From NCBI GenBank assembly GCA_036925085.1, contig JAUPFP010000067.1, positions 744,001 to 808,000 of the forward strand: DNA of 64,000 nt, in the 5' to 3' direction. Source of the DNA: Brachycybe producta (Eukaryota > Arthropoda > Diplopoda > Playtdesmida > Andrognathidae). Below the pieces are notes generated by a model. That model worked only from the letters and a program-made list of their open reading frames with translations. It was not told the origin of the DNA and ran no database searches. Positions 57,844 to 64,000 of this stretch are shown here, piece after piece. Each line of letters begins with the position of its first letter. The stretch's first letter is position 1. A program made the position numbers and the translations under genes.

Positions 57844-60800
57844 TTAATTACATGATGTTCCAGAACGACTGCGACCAGTACGTGACGTTGAATGAGGCTT
57901 TCCTCCCGTACCGCTTTGGCCGCTGGCGCTAGGTTTACGTGCCGTCTTTGGGGCGGCAGGGGCCGCTGCGTGACCATGTGTCCCACTATGTGCAGCTGCA
58001 TTATTATAGAAGAGCAAGTTTTTAAAAAAAAAAAGCCCAAAATATGCAAATTTCATTGTTCTTTCGGTGGTTTTAAAGTGAAAATGCATCTCGAACTCTT
58101 TGATTATTTTGTCTTTTTCGGTGCGAAAAATGAAGAAAAACTTTGAAAGTGTTTTAAAAACTAGAAGGGTAGCTTATAATCACTTAATTACGGAGCCCTG
58201 TAAAGGACATGCGAGATTTTTTTTTAAATCTCGACATTTCGACTTTTAATCTCGACATTTCGACTTTTAATCTGGAAATTTCGACTTTTAATCTGGAAAT
58301 TTCGACTTTAATCACGAAATTTCGACTTTTAATCTCGAAATTTCGACTTTAATCTCGACATTTCGACTTTTAATCTCTTTTATTCGGCCATGTTAATTAT
58401 GCCATGTTGCACGCACCATACTCTAATAATGAAATTATTGCAAGAGCCCTCTAGTGGCAGCAATAATTTAATTATTAAGAGTATGGTGCGCACAACATGT
58501 CATAATTAACATGGCCGAATAAAAGAGATTAAAAGTCGAAATGTCGAGATTCTGGAAAAAGTCGAAATTTCGAGATTAAAGTTGAAATGTCGAGATTTAA
58601 AAAAAAATCTTGCATGTCCTTTACGAAGCTCCGTACTTAATAGTATTTTCATGCTGATATTTTTTTTAAATAAGCTTAAAATGTAAGCTTAAAATGAAAG
58701 ATTTTTGAAAATGATCCAACTTTAAGTGGACGATATTTTCTTAATTTGTCTCTGTAAAACGTTTATTTTGAAAGATATATCAACATGAAAATACTATTAA
58801 GGGATTCGGCTACTGTTCTAGTTTTTAAAACACTTTCAAATTTCTCTTATTCTATCTTTCAGATAAACGTGGAAAGTGTTTTAGAAACTAGAAGGGTAAC
58901 TTGATCACTTAAGGGTATTTTCATTGTTTGATTACATCTTTCAAAACACAACATTTTTATTGCGACTTATAAACTTTAAGACAAATAATATTTTATTTTA
59001 GGATTTTTTTTTTGTCCAATAAAAGTTTATTTTGAAAGATCATGAAAATACTTTCATTCGATTACTTTTACTCTTATAAAGTTTTTTTTTAAATCTACTA
59101 TAAAGAGTAGGGTTCGGATTTTTATGCAAATATATCAAGCTAATGTTTCTCAATCTGTGGCCCAAGTGCCAATTGTGAAGTAACAGTCTTACGTTTACAG
59201 AGAGCAACCCAACAATTATGAATTTATTTATTTTTTCAATAAAAAAAACAGGCTGGTTAAAGGCTAGAACTGATAGAACCAGGCATTTAGCCTCTAACCA
59301 GCCTTGTTTGTTTTTTTATTAGAAAAAGCATAATTGCAGGTTGCTCTAATGATTATGATGATGATGATTACTTTGCAATTAATGGCACACTTTGGGCCAC
59401 ACAAATTGAGATCATAATTTGCTTTTGATATATATTTGCATAAAAATCCGAGCTCTGATAATTATTGATCATCGAAGCTAAATTGTTAAATATGTTTGAA
59501 AATTACATGGTGGTTTTGCGGCGTGTTTGGCTGCTGGTTTGGATGATTTGTGTTTGTCACCACTGGGCGACATTCCTCCTCCAAATTCTCCTTCTTCCTC
59601 TCCTCCTCCTGCTCCTTCTTCGTCGTCTTCGTGGTTCGAAAATATGCCAGCTAAATTTGAAACATTTTTTTATTGTAAATAAAAAGCCCATTAAAATTAA
59701 TTAAAATTCACGATTTCCAAAATATATTTCTGATATGTTTTTGTTTACATGAGGGAGAATGAGAACGACCGTCGTTACCACCGGAGTCAGAGGACTGACC
59801 TGTTCCAAAAGTACGAATACTTAGATCATCACTATCAAAAGGATGAGAATGTCCTAAAAGTAAAAATTATCATCACATTGTAGAAAATGTAAAGCAGACA
59901 AAATAAATTGCTTAAAATGAAATATTTCAGAAATTAAAAAAAAAACATATATGTTTTTCAGGAGAAAAATTAAGACAAAAAAACTAGAAAGTACTTTTAA
60001 AAAATAGAAAGTAATTTCAGAAACTAGAAAGTAGTTTTAAAAACTAGAAAGTATTTTTAGAAACTAGAAAGTATTTTTAGAAACTAGAAAGTATTTTTAG
60101 AAGCTAGAAAGTAGTTTTAAAAACTAGAAAGTATTTTTAGAAACTAGAAAGTATTTTTAGAAACTAGAAAGTACTTTCAGAAACTAGAAAGTACTTTCAG
60201 AAACTAGAAAGTACTTTTAAAAACTAGAAAGTATTTTTAGAAACTAGAAAGTATTTTTAGAAACTAGAAAGTATTTTTAGAAACTAGAAAGTACTTTCAG
60301 AAACTAGAAAGTACTTTCAGAAACTAGAAAGTACTTTTAAAAACTAGAAAGTATTTTTAGAAACTAGAAAGTAGTTTTAAAAACTAGAAAGTAATTTCAG
60401 AAACTAGAAAGTACTTTTAAAAACTAGAAAGTATTTTCAGAAACTAGAAAGTACTTTTAAAAACTAGAAAGTATTTTCAGAAACTAGAAAGTATTTTAGA
60501 AACTAAAAACTCAATTTAACTTTAAGGATATTTTCATGTTGATATCTTTCAAAATAAACTTTTTTATAGACAACGATTAAAACATATCGCCTGCTTAAAG
60601 TTTAGTCATTTTCAAACTGAAATAAAAAGCTTACTTTGAAAGATATCAACATTAAAATACCCTTAAGTGATTAGTTAGGCTACCCTTCTAGTTTCTATAA
60701 CATATTTAAGTTTTTTCTTCAAATGTTAATTTTTTTTTAAATTATGCAAATTAAATGTAAAAAACAAAACCAAAACAACAACTAACCAACATCCAGAAAA

Positions 60801-60856
60801 GCAACTGTCAGAAAAAATCCCAACAACAAGGCAGACATTGTGATCAAAAGAGCCAT
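57844..60856 (-). CDS. SP6: secreted mini-exon protein, four coding exons
   Basis: Exons 60787-60856, 59749-59853, 59507-59650 and 57844-57995, all phase 1, sum to 471 nt, 156 aa. Exon 1 is a signal peptide (MALLITMSALLL, ending TVAFLDV), clearly related to SP5 (LTVNFLDDV). The mature chain is low complexity: His/Ser/Asp/Gly rich (residues 24-58), an acidic Gly/Glu run (66-84), then Lys/Ala/Pro/His and Ser/Arg/Gly rich (85-153), with one cysteine (C155) before the final Asn. It is strongly charged at both signs in separate blocks and probably disordered. Such composition is known from secreted matrix or adhesive proteins, but that is only an analogy. Promoter 61924-62075, 5'UTR intron 60867-61923. 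Internal introns hold MITEs and a large minisatellite. Confidence 0.78.
58140..59460. repeat. SP6 intron 3: R1 pieces, a fold-back tandem-repeat element, and R6
   Basis: R1 left end 58147-58185 is split from its right part (58640-58860) by an inserted element at about 58190-58635. That element has ends ACGGAGCCCTGTAAAGGACA and complement, subterminal TTTCGACTTTTAATCTCGAC repeats on both sides and an inner GGCCATGTTAATTATG palindrome. R1 again at 58870-59090. R6 at 59105-59460. Confidence 0.75.
59981..60510. repeat. 20-bp minisatellite grown from an R1 MITE end, with 120-bp higher-order repeat
   Basis: About 26 units of AAACTAGAAAGTATTTTTAG. Variant endings (GTACTTTCAG, GTACTTTTAA, GTAGTTTTAA) occur in a fixed order, so 60121-60240 and 60241-60360 are identical 120-bp blocks of six units. 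The array runs straight into a normal R1 element (60490-60715), showing its source. Confidence 0.92.
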
Positions 60857-60939
60857 TTCTTTCCTTCTGTAATAAATAAGTTACTTTAAGTTACTTTTTG
60901 AAGTAACTCAAAGATGTTTTATGAATCAGCTGATATTCG

Positions 60940-61725
60940 AACACAGGCAGTTAGAAAACGGGACAAACAGAAGTTGGCTCCGCCCTTTTCATGACGACCG
61001 GCAACTTCTAATTGGTTGGTTATGTAGTCTGACGTCACATGCTCCGCCCTTTTCAACGTCGAACCACACAACAAACCAATTAGAAGTTGCCGGTCGTCAT
61101 AACAAGGGCGTAACCAACTGAAGTTCGTCCCGATTTCTAACTACCTGTTATTCGAACTTCTAGACTGTTCTGCAGTTTCAGATGAGCAACAACTAAGGAG
61201 AAAATTGAAAGTGTATTAGAAACTAGAATGGTAGCTCAATCACTTAAAGTTATTTTCATTTTGATGTATCTTTCAAAATAAACGTTTTATAGGTATGGTT
61301 CATTTTCAAACTGACATAAAAACCTTAATTCAAAACATATCAACATGAAATTAGCCTTAAGTGATTGCGGTGATTGGCTTAAGTAATGGATGAAACCTCA
61401 GTCTTTATCCGTCTTATTCATTAGGCCTTGTTTCCACTGGGGTGAAAATTTGAACTTTTTTTCAAAATTTCAACTGTGCAAAATGTATATGTGCTTGACA
61501 ATGCTACATGTGGACTTTTCTGTCCCTCTGTCATAGGCCTATTTGGCTGCTAGCAGAGTACTAATTGGAATTGGAATTGGAATTGTAAGAAGACACGTGA
61601 CCGTCGCCTATTCACTATCATAATAGGCAAAGAGGCCACACGTTTGTTCAATTTTTCACCAGTTGTAATTTTCTCAAAAAAAAGTTCAAATTTTCACCCC
61701 AATGGAAACAAGCCCTTAACCTACA
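60940..61725. repeat. R3, R1 and R11 (with LINE tail) in the SP6 5'UTR intron
   Basis: R3 at 60940-61150. R1 at about 61205-61365. R11 at 61420-61725, interrupted at about 61500-61590 by a LINE 3' end (GGCCTATTTGGCTGCTAGCA, then AATTGGAATTGGAATTGG). Confidence 0.75.
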
Positions 61726-61923
61726 ATAATTTGTTTTAAAAAAAATAGGACCTATTGTTTCAAAGTTGCCCCAAAGACCTAAAGTTAACCCCAAATTATT
61801 CAAAATGCTTAATGTTATGTGTGTTTTTCCAAATTGTTTTTCTATTAGAAAAATTAATGTTTAAAACTATAAACTATAAATTTCTGCCCAATCCCTATGA
61901 GGCTCAGGGCCCCTGATACTTAC

Positions 61924-62075
61924 CAAAAAAAAGTATTCACGACAAAATCGACTGATAACCAAAGATGATTACTTAATACTTCGACTGTGGACGTTACCAA
62001 TAATTTTACCAGTTTATATACTCGAAACCTTAACCACATGCTATGTTCGGACAAATTATATTTCATCCAATCCAA
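61924..62075 (-). promoter_or_regulatory. SP6 promoter and 5'UTR exon
   Basis: Minus-strand ATTGG (62067-62071), TATATAAAC (62012-62020), and a leader ending in TTTTTTTTG|GTAAGTATC at 61924. The acceptor before the signal exon is TTATTACAG at 60867. Confidence 0.68.
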
Positions 62076-62254
62076 GAAGGACACGTACGACATAATGTCT
62101 GTCATAACAATTGTCAATTTTAAAATTGATCGTTTTAAAATTTAACACAAAGAAATTTTCAATGTCATTCAAATTGCCAGGCATAGCGTTTTAACCGGAT
62201 CTTTTTCCGTAATAGACTTTCAAAAACCTAATTCAATTGTATATCCGTTCCTTA

Positions 62255-62500
62255 GGCCGGCCCTACACGTAACGTTCAATTGTGCAAATTTAAACTGCAC
62301 GTGTGCTATGCCGCGTCATTCATGTCAAAATTACTGCCAAATTAGTGATATATCATTAATTCAAATTATGATATCACTAATTCAAATTATGGTATCACTA
62401 AATTAAATAGTGATATGACTAATTTGAAATGTTTTCGACTTGAACGGCGCGGCATAGATTGGTAGACATGGGCAGTTAACCGTTCCGTCTAGGGCCAGCC
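62255..62500. repeat. MITE, PIF/Harbinger-like (TTA duplication)
   Basis: The ends GGCCGGCCCTACACG and TCTAGGGCCAGCC are inverted repeats flanked by TTA on both sides (62252-62254, 62501-62503). The interior has repeated GATATCACTAATTCAAATTA words. Confidence 0.65.
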
Positions 62501-62609
62501 TTAGTACAAAATTGGGTAATTTCTAACTACCTGAGGCCCAAATAAAAAATTCAACTTTAAACTTCTTTAATAAAGTTACAAAATACAACCCCCCCCCCCC
62601 ACCGTCTTA

Positions 62610-62890
62610 TACCTTGTACGCACATAAACAGTTAAACACGTTCTACAGAGCTCCCTGTGAAGGACAAACAAACAATATGTCGTCGAATTCAATTTATTTA
62701 GTTAATAATTATGAAAATATTCAGTTAATACTTAAATATAAACAGATAAACTATTGACATTAAAATATTGATTTAGTATTTCAATTTAAAATATTAATAA
62801 TAAAGTCAATTTTTATTTGGTTTATGTCCTTAACTGGATTCCGTACAATTCACCTAAACACATTTAATTTGAATTCATTTAAAGGTACTA
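62610..62890 (+). repeat. MITE family R4 copy
   Basis: It begins ACCTTGTACGCACATAAACA and contains CTGTGAAGGACAAACAAACA. Preceded by a C11 run at 62590-62600. Confidence 0.8.
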
Positions 62891-63765
62891 ATTAATAATT
62901 GGGAATTAAGGTTTCCTTATTAAAACTGTCTAATTTAAAGCGTTTTTTTAATTTGAATTTAATCAAAACTGTTACTAGTTAGTAACAGTTAAAATCTGAC
63001 ACTTTTTTACCACATGTGGAACACGATTACGGATGATGATGATGATATATAATAGAAATGAAACCTCGTTATGACGTCATTGTGTAGGATGTAATTCCGT
63101 GTTTTTGTATAAAAAACGTAGTCTAGTATTTTTTTTTTTTTTTTTTTTTGACAATTTGTACGTCAGACGTGCATCGCAACAAGCATGTCGACGTTGCATG
63201 GGTTTGGGAAGTGCTCGAATATCGTATGCCCTACTGTGAATCAAAAAAGTGAATCTCTAGTGAATCAATGAATCTTGGTGATGAATCTTAATGAATCTTT
63301 AAGCTACTGTATATTCAGCCCAATGGTGGGGGAGGGTGTGCTATTTTGATGAATGGCGGAACGTTTGGAACAACGGTAGGAACTGTCGGAAAAATAGTAG
63401 GAACAGTCGGAAGATTAGGTTTAGGTTAAATGAAGCTTGTTGCAGAGGGTCTGCTGGGGGCGCAGTAACCCATTTTTTTAAAGATTTTTTAATTCCCTAA
63501 TTTGATCAATGGTCGGAACAATGGACAAATTTGATTTAATAATGCTTTAAAAACTGGAGGGCTGCGCCACCCAGACCCCCTGCTACAAGCTTAACTAAAC
63601 CTAACCTTAACCTTAAAGAATTATTTATCAAATTAGGAAACGGGAGGAACAGTCTAAACAGTCGGAATTATCGACTAATTTGATGAAATAATTCTTTAAA
63701 AACTGCAACAAGCTTAGTTTAATCTTAGACTATTAACTTCCTAGACTGGCAACTGCCGGGAATTT
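62891..63765. other. Simple repeats and a fold-back element
   Basis: (GAT)n at 63032-63046, a T run of about 20 at 63130-63149, TGAATC-type repeats at 63235-63310, and an inverted repeat pairing about 63415-63475 with 63550-63615 (GAAGCTTGTTGCAGAGGGTC against GACCCCCTGCTACAAGCTTA). No gene. Confidence 0.55.
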
Positions 63766-63769
63766 GCAC

Positions 63770-63975
63770 AAGCATTTAGAAATCGGGACAAACAGAAGTT
63801 GGCTCCGCCCTTTTTATGACGAACGCAACGTCTAATTGGTTGGTTATGTAGTCTGACGTCACATGCTCCGCCCTTTTCAACGTCAAACCACACAACAAAC
63901 CAATTAGAAGTTGCCGTTCATCATAAAAAGGGCGGAGCCAACTTCTGTTTGTCCCGATTTTTAAATGCCTGTGGA
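63770..63975. repeat. MITE family R3 copy
   Basis: A palindrome with ends AGAAATCGGGACAAACAGAA and TTCTGTTTGTCCCGATTT and inner CAACGTCAAACC / GTCTGACGTCACATGC. Confidence 0.85.
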
Positions 63976-64000
63976 ATTTGCGTGCAACAGAACTGCGTCG

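Overview
The window is animal nuclear DNA, very AT-rich, with intron-split genes, GT-AG splice sites, AATAAA signals and a dense load of short palindromic DNA transposons (MITEs). The repeats and a six-cysteine invertebrate-type defensin domain suggest an invertebrate, probably marine. I cannot place the phylum from sequence alone. Most real genes are split into exons too short to stand out as ORFs, so exon calls rest on splice sites, reading phase and comparison between paralogous genes inside the window.

All eight recognisable genes lie on the minus strand. From low to high coordinate they are: (1) a secreted defensin-like precursor with a long acidic and His-rich tail (3242-5683); (2) a complete eight-exon short-chain dehydrogenase of the HSD17B8 type (8457-12643); (3) six consecutive paralogous secreted-protein genes, labelled SP1 to SP6 here: SP1 17342-20651, SP2 24106-29170, SP3 about 35405-37469, SP4 about 42015-44053, SP5 48630-53748, SP6 57844-60856.

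The SP genes share one plan. An inverted CCAAT box (ATTGG) lies 40-55 nt upstream of a TATA-like box. A short 5'UTR exon and a 0.6-1.3 kb 5'UTR intron follow, then a signal-peptide exon (often MAHFGL... with an ...LDDV... end), then several 24-144 nt exons. Almost all introns are phase 1, so exons can be added, lost or skipped without a frame change. Three genes share a 33-nt helix exon followed by an EN-x-x-I-x-x-I exon. Several share a GTCA-rich 3'UTR block. This resembles the layout of micro-exon genes, and I recognise no known family. SP5 appears to carry a hAT-type element inside a coding exon, SP3 has a one-base frameshift in its signal exon, and SP4 has a phase break.

The rest is mostly repeats. 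At least a dozen MITE families occur in several copies, mostly in introns and between genes. There are also an inverted pair of decayed Tc1-like transposons inside a TA microsatellite, a 5'-truncated LINE and two of its 3' tails nested in MITEs, candidate LTRs, a tRNA-like SINE head, and several minisatellites, one made by expansion of a MITE end. No rRNA, true tRNA or CRISPR was seen.
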